From Acidobacteriota bacterium (GTDB lineage: Bacteria > Acidobacteriota > Holophagae > Acanthopleuribacterales > Acanthopleuribacteraceae): DNA of 64,000 nt. The stretch is taken from contig JACJWC010000001.1 of NCBI GenBank assembly GCA_020637335.1, positions 124,001-188,000 on the forward strand, given 5' to 3'. The notes beneath the pieces were generated by a model that worked only from the letters and a program-made list of their open reading frames with translations, was not told the DNA's origin and ran no database searches. The first letter of the stretch is position 1, and each line of letters opens with the position of its first letter. This document shows, in pieces, positions 42,885 through 51,222 of the stretch. The translations under genes and the position numbers were made by a program.

Positions 42885-45800
42885 TTAAGGCCTGGACCCG
42901 AATCGGAAATAAAGCGCGGGGACAACCAATGCATTCAGGAGGGTTGAGGTCAATAACCCGCATAAAATAACGATTGCCATGGGGGCTTCGATTTCACCGC
43001 CGGGTTGGTCGCCCTTTAAGGCCAGCGGAATCAGGGCCAAACCTGCACTTAAGGCTGTCATTAGGATCGGCGCGAGCCGTTCCTGTGCGCCGCGAATGAC
43101 GGCCGTCATACGATCCTTCACATGCTCGGCTTCCATTAAGTACTGAAAGTGAGAGATGAGCAGGATCCCATTGCGAGTCGCAATCCCGAACAAGGTGATA
43201 AAGCCTATGATTGAGGCAATAGATAGTGTTCCGCCTTGCAGGAAGACGCCAACAATTCCGCCGATTAAGGCCAAAGGCAGATTCACCATAACCAGAAATG
43301 CGTCACGACCTGTTTTCAAAGCCATAAAGAGCAGCAGAAAAATGCCTAAGATAACGGCTATCCCCAAACCAAATAAGATTTTTGTGGCTTCGGTTGCACT
43401 TTCAAACTGACCCCCGTACGCAACGTGGTAGCCATCTGGCAAGGTAATCGACTGTTTGACCCGATCCTGAATTTCCTTTACCACCGTTCCCACATCGCGA
43501 CTGACATTGCACATGACCACAATCTTGCGTTGAACGTTTTCGCGAATGATCATGTTTGGTCCCAAATCTTTATGGACTTCGGCCAGGACATGCAGCGGGA
43601 CTTGTGCCCCTGTTTTGGTGGTGATCAAGGTTTGGCGAATCCCTTCAAGATCGGAAAGAACAGAAGGGTCCATGCGTACAATCAAGTCGAATGCGGCTTG
43701 TTTGTCCAGAATCGACGACACTTTTTGGCCAGAAAAGGCCGTCTCGATATATTCAGCCAAGTCCTTAATCGTCAGTCCATAACGTGCCATGGCGTTGCGA
43801 TTGAACCGAACCGCCAGGAAGGGGATTTCGATTTGCTGTTCGGTGGAGAGATCAACGACTCCAGGGACCTGCTGCATTTGGGATTGGACTTGTTTGGCCA
43901 AATCGCGCAACTGGGTAAGGTCTGGTCCAAAGATTTTGACGGCAATGTTGGCCCGGGTACCTGAGAGCATATGGTCAATCCGGTGGGAAATGGGTTGACC
44001 AACCGTAATGTTCATGCCGGGAACGAGGGTTAGATCGTTGCGGATCTGGTCCAGGAATGCGCTTTTGGAACGGTCACCCATTTTCAGGTTCACGTCAATT
44101 TCGCTAGCGTTTACATCCTGGGCATGTTCGTCCAGCTCAGCCCGACCCGTTCTTCGCGCAGTTGAAACAACTTCAGGTTGGCGCAGCAGGATTTCTTCCA
44201 CCATCCGTCCCATTTTGTCAGATTCCTGAAGGGATGTGCCCGGCAGAGTTACTGCAGAAATGGTTAAGGTCCCTTCATTAAAATCTGGCAGAAAGGAACG
44301 GCCCATGAAAGGAATGGAAGCCACGGCCAGTAGCAATAAAAGCCCTGCAGCGGCGCTAACGGCCTGCCACCTTCGAATGCTCATCGTAAGAACAGGTTGG
44401 TACACTCGCTTCAACCAGCCCACTAGCCTGGACTCCTTTTCCTTTTCCAGAACCGAATTTTGGGTCAAGAAAAAGGAGCAAAGAACGGGTGTGATGGTCA
44501 GTGCAGTGACCAGACTTGCACCGAGTGCAATAATGTAAGCAATCCCCAACGGCCGCAACAGCCTGCCTTCTACACCGGTCAGGAAAAACAGTGGCAGAAA
44601 CACCAAGACAATGATGAAAGTGGCAAATACGATACTGACCCGTACCTCTTTGCTGGCTTCATAAACCACATGAAACCAGGACTGGGGGTGCGGTTTTAGG
44701 GCGTTTTCTCGCAAGCGCCGGACTACATTTTCCACATCAATAATGGCGTCATCAACCAAAGCACCGATGGCGATGGCCATTCCGCCAAGGGTCATCGTGT
44801 TAAGGGTGCCACCCATCCATTTCAGGAAAATAATCGCAACCACGAGGGATAACGGAATCGCTAAGACGGTGATGCCCGTTGCGCGCCAATTGCCTAAAAA
44901 GAGCAGGACAATCAGAATGACTAGAATGGCTCCGTCGCGCAGCGCTTCCAGGACATTGGCAATCGATACCTCAATAAAGTCTGCCTGACGGAAAATATCA
45001 GTTTCAATGCGAATGTTGGATGGTAATGAGGTTTGGATATCCTGAATGACCTGGTCCAGATCCTGGGTCAATTGGATCGTGTTGGTTGCTGGCTGCTTCT
45101 GTATGCCCAGAATAACGGCCGGTTTACCATTTAGCGATCCTTCCCCGCGTTTCAAAGCGGGCCCAACTTGGACGAGCGCCACATCTTTGACTTGAACAGG
45201 GTGGTCTTCGACTAAACTCACGACGGTCTCAGAAAGGTCGTGAATGTCGCGAGCGCGACCTAACCCCTGGATCAGGAATTCCTGGCCGCCCTGATTAAAA
45301 AAACCGGCGGAAGAATTTTCGTTTGCCTGTTCTAAGGCGTGGGTGACCTCATTCAATCCAATCCCATAACTGGCCAATTTTTCGGGTTGGACCAGGACTT
45401 GGAACTGTTTGGTGTCGCCCCCGATGGGAATGACTTGGGAAACGCCCGGAACCGCTAGCAATCGCCGACGGACCGTCCAGTCCGCAAGGGTTTTGAGTTG
45501 CTGTGTGTCCGCTTCGGATGCCGGGTCGACCAAGGCAATGAACATGATTTCGCCCATAATCGAGGAAATAGGAGCCAACACGGGCGAATCAATTCCCGGG
45601 GGCAACGTGCCTTGCGCCAGTTGCAGTTTCTCAGAAACGATTTGACGCGCCTGGAAAATATCCGTTCCCCAATCAAATTCCACCCATACAACCGAAATAC
45701 CGACTGCGGTGGCAGAACGCACGCGTCTGACACCTGAAGCCCCATTAAGGGTCGTTTCAATTGGAAAGGTGATGAGGGATTCCACTTCACCCGGTGCCAT

Positions 45801-45965
45801 GCCATGGGCTTCGGTTAATACAGTTACGGTCGGTGCGGTGAGGTCCGGAAACACATCTACTGACATCCGTTGTGATTCAAAGATGCCCCAGCCCAAAAGC
45901 AAAAAAGCACAGAGAACAACCAAAAGCCGATTGTGCAGGGACCACTTGATAATGCCATTAATCAC
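42885..45965 (-). CDS. Heavy-metal efflux RND pump (CusA/CzcA family)
   Basis: Inner-membrane trimeric pump of 1026 residues with 12 expected helices and two large periplasmic loops. The first helix region MSVDVFPDLTAPTV and the fourth-helix motif GALVDDAIIDVENVVRRL are typical of the HME-RND subfamily; the acidic residues in the latter form the proton relay. The exact metal is not readable: this motif looks more like divalent-cation types than the methionine-rich Cu/Ag type, but I am not sure. It overlaps the outer-membrane gene by 4 bases and comes last in the operon. Confidence 0.92.
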   Translation of the reverse strand: MINGIIKWSLHNRLLVVLCAFLLLGWGIFESQRMSVDVFPDLTAPTVTVLTEAHGMAPGEVESLITFPIETTLNGASGVRRVRSATAVGISVVWVEFDWGTDIFQARQIVSEKLQLAQGTLPPGIDSPVLAPISSIMGEIMFIALVDPASEADTQQLKTLADWTVRRRLLAVPGVSQVIPIGGDTKQFQVLVQPEKLASYGIGLNEVTHALEQANENSSAGFFNQGGQEFLIQGLGRARDIHDLSETVVSLVEDHPVQVKDVALVQVGPALKRGEGSLNGKPAVILGIQKQPATNTIQLTQDLDQVIQDIQTSLPSNIRIETDIFRQADFIEVSIANVLEALRDGAILVILIVLLFLGNWRATGITVLAIPLSLVVAIIFLKWMGGTLNTMTLGGMAIAIGALVDDAIIDVENVVRRLRENALKPHPQSWFHVVYEASKEVRVSIVFATFIIVLVFLPLFFLTGVEGRLLRPLGIAYIIALGASLVTALTITPVLCSFFLTQNSVLEKEKESRLVGWLKRVYQPVLTMSIRRWQAVSAAAGLLLLLAVASIPFMGRSFLPDFNEGTLTISAVTLPGTSLQESDKMGRMVEEILLRQPEVVSTARRTGRAELDEHAQDVNASEIDVNLKMGDRSKSAFLDQIRNDLTLVPGMNITVGQPISHRIDHMLSGTRANIAVKIFGPDLTQLRDLAKQVQSQMQQVPGVVDLSTEQQIEIPFLAVRFNRNAMARYGLTIKDLAEYIETAFSGQKVSSILDKQAAFDLIVRMDPSVLSDLEGIRQTLITTKTGAQVPLHVLAEVHKDLGPNMIIRENVQRKIVVMCNVSRDVGTVVKEIQDRVKQSITLPDGYHVAYGGQFESATEATKILFGLGIAVILGIFLLLFMALKTGRDAFLVMVNLPLALIGGIVGVFLQGGTLSIASIIGFITLFGIATRNGILLISHFQYLMEAEHVKDRMTAVIRGAQERLAPILMTALSAGLALIPLALKGDQPGGEIEAPMAIVILCGLLTSTLLNALVVPALYFRFGSRP

Positions 45966-47134
45966 AGCGCACCTCCCAAGACATGAAGCTCAATCCATAG
46001 GGATCTGGTTTCTTGACATAAGGAGAGGTATTGCAACCAGAGATCCCGTTCCGTCTCCAGGGTATTGAGGAGTGACAAAATATCCATTTCGCCTTCGCGA
46101 TAAGCCAATTTCCCAATGGAAACCAAGGCATCCACTTCATCGAGTTTGGCGCGAAATTCCCTGGCTGCTTGAATCATGGAAATCGTTTGGGCTCGTAAAG
46201 CCAGATTCTTTGCGGTCTGATTTTTGGTTGTCCATTCAAGCTCCTGCTTTATCAAGGCCCGCTCAGCCTTAGCTTTGGTCAGGGCGGAACGCCCGTGATT
46301 CCAGACGGGCAAAGGAATCCGCAGGCCCAAAAAGGAACCGCTATCTGTGAAACCACCCTGATCCACGGATTTATGGCCTAACTCCAGTTCCACTTTCTCT
46401 ATGCCCCAGGTTTTGGTCTTTTTCTCAAACCCGATCGCCTCTTGCACCAAGGCTTGTTTTTCTTTAATCGCTGGCATTTGCTCTGCTGAAAGGAGGGGTG
46501 GATTTTCCGGAAGGGTTTCGCCCTCAAGAAAAACCGGCATTTCCAATCCCATCAACTGAGCCAATTGGGTTTGGTAAGCTTCAAATTGTGCCTTGACCTT
46601 GGCTAGGTCGGTTTGCGCACGAACCCGCTCCAATGCCCATTTTCGGCGATCAAACCCAGAAACCTGACCCGCATCCTCTCGATAGCCAATCACCTCAGAC
46701 AGGCTGTTCATTTCCGATACCCAATGGGTCGTGACCTGGGTTTCTTTCTGGGCGGTCAGTGCATTAAAAAACAAACGAACAAGGTTGGCTTTAAGCTCTT
46801 GGGTTTGGATCTTTCCACGCCATATGAGTGTTTCCTGCCGGCTCCGCCCAATTTCCTTGTTGCCGGCCAGGACATTGGGGTGTGCAATGGTTTGGGAAAG
46901 GATCCAATACGATTCGCGCTCATCAAAGGGCGAGCGAGAAACTTTTTCCGATGTGAAGGTCAGATTGGGGTTCTCCCACACCCTAGCTAAGTTCCGTTCC
47001 ATTTCGGCAACGATCATTTGGTTTTCAATGTGGTTTTGGAGCATGGGTTGATACCACTCAAGCAACTGCTCCAATGTCAGCTTGGTCTGGCCAAAAACAC
47101 CCGGAACCCACAGGACTATGAAAAGATATTTCAT
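45962..47134 (-). CDS. TolC-like outer-membrane efflux protein (CusC/CzcC type)
   Basis: A 390-residue protein with a signal peptide (MKYLFIVLWVPGVFGQ) and the two long helical coiled-coil segments of the OEP family. The 47182 start gives a 16-residue basic extension, so the ATG at 47134 with GGGGGC upstream was chosen. Short for TolC (about 430-470 residues). It forms the outer-membrane exit duct of the tripartite pump. It lies 10 bases after the adaptor gene and overlaps the pump gene. Confidence 0.87.
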   Translation of the reverse strand: MKYLFIVLWVPGVFGQTKLTLEQLLEWYQPMLQNHIENQMIVAEMERNLARVWENPNLTFTSEKVSRSPFDERESYWILSQTIAHPNVLAGNKEIGRSRQETLIWRGKIQTQELKANLVRLFFNALTAQKETQVTTHWVSEMNSLSEVIGYREDAGQVSGFDRRKWALERVRAQTDLAKVKAQFEAYQTQLAQLMGLEMPVFLEGETLPENPPLLSAEQMPAIKEKQALVQEAIGFEKKTKTWGIEKVELELGHKSVDQGGFTDSGSFLGLRIPLPVWNHGRSALTKAKAERALIKQELEWTTKNQTAKNLALRAQTISMIQAAREFRAKLDEVDALVSIGKLAYREGEMDILSLLNTLETERDLWLQYLSLCQETRSLWIELHVLGGAL

Positions 47135-47144
47135 TCGGTGCCCC

Positions 47145-48686
47145 CTAGTGTGCATGACCATGTGCGGGTACGGCTGATCCACTTCGCGCTAAACGAATTT
47201 GATAAGCACCGGTTGTTACTACTCGATCGCCCGGTTTAAGGCCGGAAAGAATTTGCAGGGCGTTACCATCTTGGGCGCCAATTTCCACGATCCGACGGTC
47301 AAAAGATTCGCCACCCAATTGGACATACACGACCGAGAATCCATCTTCATCCAGAACAGCATTTTTGGGCACAGCAACACCTGATAATTGCGGTCCGGAG
47401 AAGACCTGAACTCGAGCGAACATCCCCGAGCGAAACTGTTGGTCGGCATTTTCAAATTCAAAAACCACAGGCAACGTACGCTTGACTGGATCGACATGGG
47501 TGCCGATCGCAACCAAGCGGGCGTGTTTAGAATCCAAATTAATGTTGTGGTAGGTGGATTGCCCATCCACTAAAAAAGCTGCGCCGGTGGGCTGGCCCAA
47601 GGTTGAAATATTGCCTTCGGGAATTGCAACTTCCAGCCAAATCGGGTCCAACTGGACCAGCGTGAGTAACCTTTCTTGTTCCGCCACAGAGCTGCCAGCG
47701 ACCGCACGCGATTCGATAATAATGCCAGAAATTGGAGACACCAGCTCGATTTGGTCCTCGGAATTGCCGCTTTTCTTGCGCTGGATCGCCTCGGCCATTT
47801 CCAAGCGAGTTTTGGCTGTTTTGAACTCGATTTGGGCGGTTTGTAAATCCAGCTCGGCTTGGCGCTTTCGGCTTTCGGGAAGTGCTTCTTGTTGAACCAA
47901 ACCCCTAATCCGCTGTGCCTCTCCTTCCGCAAAATCCAGACGGACGCGGGCTTTTTCATGAGTACGTTTCAACTGGTTCAAATCTTCAATTTCTGCAAGC
48001 CGAGGGAGAAGCCGAAGCAGGGTTTGGCCTTCCTCAACTACCTGACCAATTTGAGGGACAACTTCATCAATAATCCGGCCATTAAACGGTGCGTGAATGG
48101 TGATCTCACTGCCCGACCGCGGCCGTAAAGAGCCATAACAGAAGGAAGAGGTTCTAAAGCTCTTCTGTCCGACTTCTTCTGAATAAAAGGGAATTTTCCA
48201 CTGTTGCTCCTTTAAAAAGCTGATTTCATTGCCTTCTTCTTCAGGCTCATCTGGGAAATCGGCCGCACGGGGATAGACTTGTACTTGAAAACCCTGAATA
48301 CTCGAACCCGACATCAAGGGCACTTCGACCTCAACTGCCCAATCCCCGGCGCTGGGGAATTGGAGTTCCGGCAAATAAATCCCATCGCGTGCCGGTTTTT
48401 CGGCCTGAATCTTAATGTCCGTATGACCGGGTTGTTTTAAATGGATCCAAATAGGACCTTCTTTACGTGGCTGCCATCCATGCAGATCCGTCACATGGGT
48501 TACTAATCTGCCAGTTTCATTCATCACAAACAGTTTGTGTTCAATAAATAACTCGATATCGGCATCCCACAGACTGATTTGGCGGGTGGGGACTTCCGCC
48601 TCATGGGCAACTTCATGGGTATGGTGTCCTGCAGGACCACACGAATAGAGGACACAGCTGAGCATTAGCCAGCGAAAAATAGACAT
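47145..48686 (-). CDS. RND efflux periplasmic adaptor (CusB/CzcB type), lipoprotein with extra N-terminal domain
   Basis: Membrane-fusion protein of 512 residues. A lipobox (VLYSC, Cys at about 17) follows a short hydrophobic stretch, so the protein is probably a lipoprotein. Then come a His-rich stretch (GHHTHEVAHE), a beta-rich domain of about 130 residues resembling FixH/YtkA-like domains, the HlyD-type barrel-sandwich hybrid and helical hairpin, and a C-terminal domain ending HGHAH. The His clusters suggest metal capture before transfer to the pump. The ATG at 48686 was chosen over the frame start at 48749; AAGGTG is 6 bases upstream. Confidence 0.85.
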   Translation of the reverse strand: MSIFRWLMLSCVLYSCGPAGHHTHEVAHEAEVPTRQISLWDADIELFIEHKLFVMNETGRLVTHVTDLHGWQPRKEGPIWIHLKQPGHTDIKIQAEKPARDGIYLPELQFPSAGDWAVEVEVPLMSGSSIQGFQVQVYPRAADFPDEPEEEGNEISFLKEQQWKIPFYSEEVGQKSFRTSSFCYGSLRPRSGSEITIHAPFNGRIIDEVVPQIGQVVEEGQTLLRLLPRLAEIEDLNQLKRTHEKARVRLDFAEGEAQRIRGLVQQEALPESRKRQAELDLQTAQIEFKTAKTRLEMAEAIQRKKSGNSEDQIELVSPISGIIIESRAVAGSSVAEQERLLTLVQLDPIWLEVAIPEGNISTLGQPTGAAFLVDGQSTYHNINLDSKHARLVAIGTHVDPVKRTLPVVFEFENADQQFRSGMFARVQVFSGPQLSGVAVPKNAVLDEDGFSVVYVQLGGESFDRRIVEIGAQDGNALQILSGLKPGDRVVTTGAYQIRLARSGSAVPAHGHAH

Positions 48687-48771
48687 AGCAACACCTTTCA
48701 TTTTTTTAAAAGTCAGTTCGCGGTCCCAAACCGGACCGTTTCGCAGCACTAGAACTGCGCGCTAAATACCT

Positions 48772-49131
48772 TTAAAAAAAAACGCCAGGTGGGGCTCGCG
48801 ATGGGACCGCCCGCTCGCGTTTATGCCCTGAAAGGTGCGGTTTAAAATTGGGGAATGGCTGAGACTCTTTTGAATCAACAAAAGCCTTTACACTGACGGG
48901 GAAACAGAAAAGGGTCCAACCTTCCAATCGAGCTCTGGCCGGGCTCGAGTGGTCATTTATCTCATGATGGTGATCTGGGTGGGCAATGCGGAAATGGTCT
49001 TGGGTAGGTTCATCATGGTCAGGGTGGTGGGCTTCGAGGTTGCTGTGATGGTTTTCCGCAATATGTAGCGAAAGTTCCAACGGCACGTAAATCAGAAGTG
49101 CCATACAGACAAAAATTCGGAAGTGTCCCAT
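48772..49131 (-). CDS. Small exported His-rich protein, candidate metal-binding partner of the efflux pump
   Basis: A 119-residue protein that I cannot assign to a family. It has an N-terminal hydrophobic signal-like stretch (IFVCMALLIYVPLELSL) and a region of about 45 residues with twelve histidines in HH, DH and HHH clusters mixed with Asp and Glu, typical of metal-binding segments. The C-terminal third is basic. It is the first gene of the efflux operon, 85 bases before the adaptor. A role as periplasmic zinc, cobalt, nickel or copper buffer or sensor is inference. Confidence 0.68.
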   Translation of the reverse strand: MGHFRIFVCMALLIYVPLELSLHIAENHHSNLEAHHPDHDEPTQDHFRIAHPDHHHEINDHSSPARARLEGWTLFCFPVSVKAFVDSKESQPFPNFKPHLSGHKRERAVPSRAPPGVFF

Positions 49132-49380
49132 GCCTCAAAAGTCTAAAGGAAATCCTTCCCTAAACGCTAGGCAATTCATTCCACATGGCGTTTCCTCGAT
49201 CGAACTGAGGGCCAAAACACGTGGCTGGCGTAATTCCCATTATATGAAGGAAAAGCAAGGCTAGTCGCTTCTCACGTGGAAACAAAAGCCTTGGAGATGG
49301 CCCGAACGCAATATGAATTCAAGACTTGCGTTAATCCAGCCCACGATTTCTCGGTTTAGCCACAAAGGAACAGCAAAATA
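49132..49380. promoter_or_regulatory. Gene-free region upstream of the efflux operon with a candidate -10 box
   Basis: On the minus strand a perfect TATAAT lies at 49239-49244, about 108 bases upstream of the His-rich protein ATG. No good -35 box is seen at the normal spacing, which would fit dependence on an activator, though that is speculative. A CACGTG word at 49273-49278 lies just upstream. No regulator gene is adjacent. Confidence 0.4.
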
Positions 49381-49406
49381 AAAAAGGCGAGCTACTGCTC
49401 GCCTTT
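49381..49406 (-). terminator. Terminator of the tRNA unit
   Basis: GGCGAGC/GCTCGCC stem of 7 bp with a 4-base loop, flanked by AAA and TTT that extend the stem. On the minus strand the stem is followed by TTTTTATTTT. It lies about 43 bases past tRNA-Glu and separates it from the efflux operon. Confidence 0.85.
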
Positions 49407-49448
49407 GAATTTACCCGCGGAAATGTCCGAACTATGGGTACCTGATGG

Positions 49449-49524
49449 TGGTACCCCCAAGGGGATTCGAACCCCTGTCGCCGCCGTGAAAGGGCGGTGT
49501 CCTAGGCCTCTAGACGATGGGGGC
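49449..49524 (-). tRNA. tRNA-Glu (anticodon UUC)
   Basis: 76 bases including an encoded CCA. The acceptor GCCCCCA pairs with TGGGGGT, the anticodon arm is CCGCC-CTTTCAC-GGCGG with anticodon TTC, and the T arm is AGGGG-TTCGAAT-CCCCT. It follows tRNA-Lys by 7 bases on the same strand. Confidence 0.95.
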
Positions 49525-49531
49525 ATAAAAT

Positions 49532-49607
49532 TGGTGAGCCCTGGTGGACTCGAACCACCGACACCCTCCTTAAAAGGGAGATGCTCTACCGACTGAGCTA
49601 AGGGCCC
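49532..49607 (-). tRNA. tRNA-Lys (anticodon UUU)
   Basis: 76 bases with encoded CCA. The acceptor GGGCCCT pairs with AGGGCTC, the D arm contains AGCTCAGTCGGTAGAGC, the anticodon arm is TCTCC-CTTTTAA-GGAGG with anticodon TTT, and the T arm is GGTGG-TTCGAGT-CCACC. It is the first tRNA of the pair. Confidence 0.95.
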
Positions 49608-49660
49608 ACGCTTTAATCGGGTTAGGAAGAAAGCGGATTGCCCGAAGGCAACGGAGTCGA

Positions 49661-49690
49661 ATCATAAACGTGCTGGCCTTTCCCTGTCAA
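49661..49690 (-). promoter_or_regulatory. Promoter of the tRNA-Lys/tRNA-Glu unit
   Basis: On the minus strand a perfect TTGACA (49690-49685) and TATGAT (49666-49661) are 18 bp apart. The start would be near 49654, giving a leader of about 47 bases before tRNA-Lys. The leader contains a hairpin with a C(TTCG)G tetraloop (about 49639-49652). Confidence 0.75.
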
Positions 49691-49717
49691 GGAAGAAATG
49701 CGCGGGGATTATTTTTT

Positions 49718-50710
49718 TTAGGGTTCCTGTTCGATTTCCCAAATGGCCCGGTATTCGGCTGGGATTTTATAAGGTTTGGCCGGGGCTGTTTGGCGGCGTT
49801 CCACCCAGCCTTCCCACCAGCGTTTGGGTTTTTCATACAGGAGGGCCTGAATATCGGATAATTGATTTTTGGCACAGGCGTAACCCCGTTCTACCGCGAC
49901 CTCCAATTGCTGGAAATCGGCCCAATGCAGGTCTTGAACTTCTGGGGTCAAGATGAGCGGTGCCGCTTCAATTTGCAGTTCTTGCAGCCGGTTGTAACTG
50001 GCACTAAACGCGTTGATCAGGGTGCTCAATCCGTTTTCGCTGGCAGTTGGCAAAGCGTTTAGGCCAAGGGAAATCCCCAATACCGGCGTACGGCCTTGAT
50101 CCATAAGCGGTCGAACCGGTAAAACGTTGACCCATGATCCGTCGACATAGGTTGCATGATCCGTGCGGATGGCCGGGTAAACACCGGGAATCGCACAACT
50201 GGCCATGATGGCACTGCGCAAGGAACCGCGATTAAAGATGACCTCGCGCATTTGACGTACATCGCAGGCGACACAGCTGAATGGAACGCTTGTTTGGTGG
50301 AAGCCCTTGTCGGGGAGCAAGGCCTTAACCTCGTCGAAATAGGCTTCAAACGGGACAACGCTGCCAAAAGCCAAGGTACGGCCCAAAAGCACTCCTTTTT
50401 TGAGGTACTGGCTCAGCCCATTTTTATCCCGTTGGTGTTGGCGGCTCAAGTTTTTCAGCATGCTATAGCGGGCACGGTTATAAATTTCACCGTGAATAAA
50501 ATCATGGAAGGTCTGGAAAAGCGCCTCTACATCGGGATTCAAGGCATAAACGCTGCCCACCAAGGCGCCCATGCTGGTGCCACACACAGAAGCGATTGGA
50601 ATGTTGTGTTCGTGCAGCGCGCGCAACACACCGATGTGGGCTAACCCACGTGCGGCACCGCCACCCAGAGCCAAATGCAGGCCGCGTTCAGCTATTTGAG
50701 GCCGGGCCAT
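49718..50710 (-). CDS. Patatin-like phospholipase family protein
   Basis: Ser-Asp dyad lipid acyl hydrolase of 330 residues. The oxyanion-hole motif is LALGGGAARGLAHIGVL, the nucleophile is in GTSMGALVG, and the Asp is in VDGSWVNVLPV. There is no signal peptide in this form, so it is probably cytosolic or membrane-associated, like RssA-type proteins. A longer frame opens at 50896 but overlaps the upstream gene; the ATG at 50710 shares one base with that gene's stop (TAATG). Confidence 0.9.
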   Translation of the reverse strand: MARPQIAERGLHLALGGGAARGLAHIGVLRALHEHNIPIASVCGTSMGALVGSVYALNPDVEALFQTFHDFIHGEIYNRARYSMLKNLSRQHQRDKNGLSQYLKKGVLLGRTLAFGSVVPFEAYFDEVKALLPDKGFHQTSVPFSCVACDVRQMREVIFNRGSLRSAIMASCAIPGVYPAIRTDHATYVDGSWVNVLPVRPLMDQGRTPVLGISLGLNALPTASENGLSTLINAFSASYNRLQELQIEAAPLILTPEVQDLHWADFQQLEVAVERGYACAKNQLSDIQALLYEKPKRWWEGWVERRQTAPAKPYKIPAEYRAIWEIEQEP

Positions 50711-51222
50711 TAAGGTTCCACCTGTTGCACATTCGCCCGTGGGGCGCTGCATTGACGGCTGGACATGGCCAGGACCCCAACCAAAACGAGCATGATCAGG
50801 ATTAAGGGCCAGTTGAACAAGCTTGGTTTGGTTTTTTCCCGTCGCAGTTGGGTTTGGCGCACCCGTTCCAAAACATTGCGAAAACAGGGTCCGCAATAGA
50901 CTTGGTCGGCATAAGTCTCGGCCAGCGAGCGCCAGAGCTCATCGGAGAAGAGGCCTTGGTATTTTTCCAAGGTTTCGATGTGTTTTTCGCACACACCGTC
51001 ACCGCAGGTGTTGCATTGGAATGGACTGGTTTTGCAGGGCTCACAGGCTTGAATGGATGACTCTGGACTGGCTTCTGGCCGCATATGTAGCGGTTGACGG
51101 AGTTCGGCGTGACAATGCGCACAGTCAAAAATGCGAATAGCGCCGGCCAACAACGCCGGGCGTGCCTGCATCCGCGTTTGGCATAAAGGACAGGAAACTT
51201 CCAGATCGGATTCGTTAACCAG
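50710..51222 (-). CDS. Zinc-ribbon membrane protein, probable CTG start
   Basis: Family not recognised. The protein has paired CxxC motifs (CPLC, CAHC, CEPC, CNTC, CGPC), suggesting two or more zinc sites, and a C-terminal transmembrane helix (WPLILIMLVLVGVLAM), so it is probably tail-anchored with a cytosolic zinc domain. The first ATG in frame (51171) would cut away the first zinc knuckle. In frame upstream, AGGAGG at 51234-51229 is followed 6 bases later by CTG at 51222; no ATG, GTG or TTG fits. This gives 170 residues and an 8-base overlap with the TPR gene. With the ATG it would be 153 residues. Confidence 0.68.
   Translation of the reverse strand: MVNESDLEVSCPLCQTRMQARPALLAGAIRIFDCAHCHAELRQPLHMRPEASPESSIQACEPCKTSPFQCNTCGDGVCEKHIETLEKYQGLFSDELWRSLAETYADQVYCGPCFRNVLERVRQTQLRREKTKPSLFNWPLILIMLVLVGVLAMSSRQCSAPRANVQQVEP

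Noticed and set aside
49268..49283. CACGTG word followed by GAAAC, resembling parS
   Set aside because: Only about 10 of 16 positions match the perfect site at 2668; the left arm is not complementary. Kept as a note, not as parS.
49436..49456. GGGTACC/GGTACCC hairpin at the 3' end of tRNA-Glu, similar to the one at 42824
   Set aside because: Half of it is the tRNA acceptor and CCA sequence; the strong terminator lies further on at 49381-49406.
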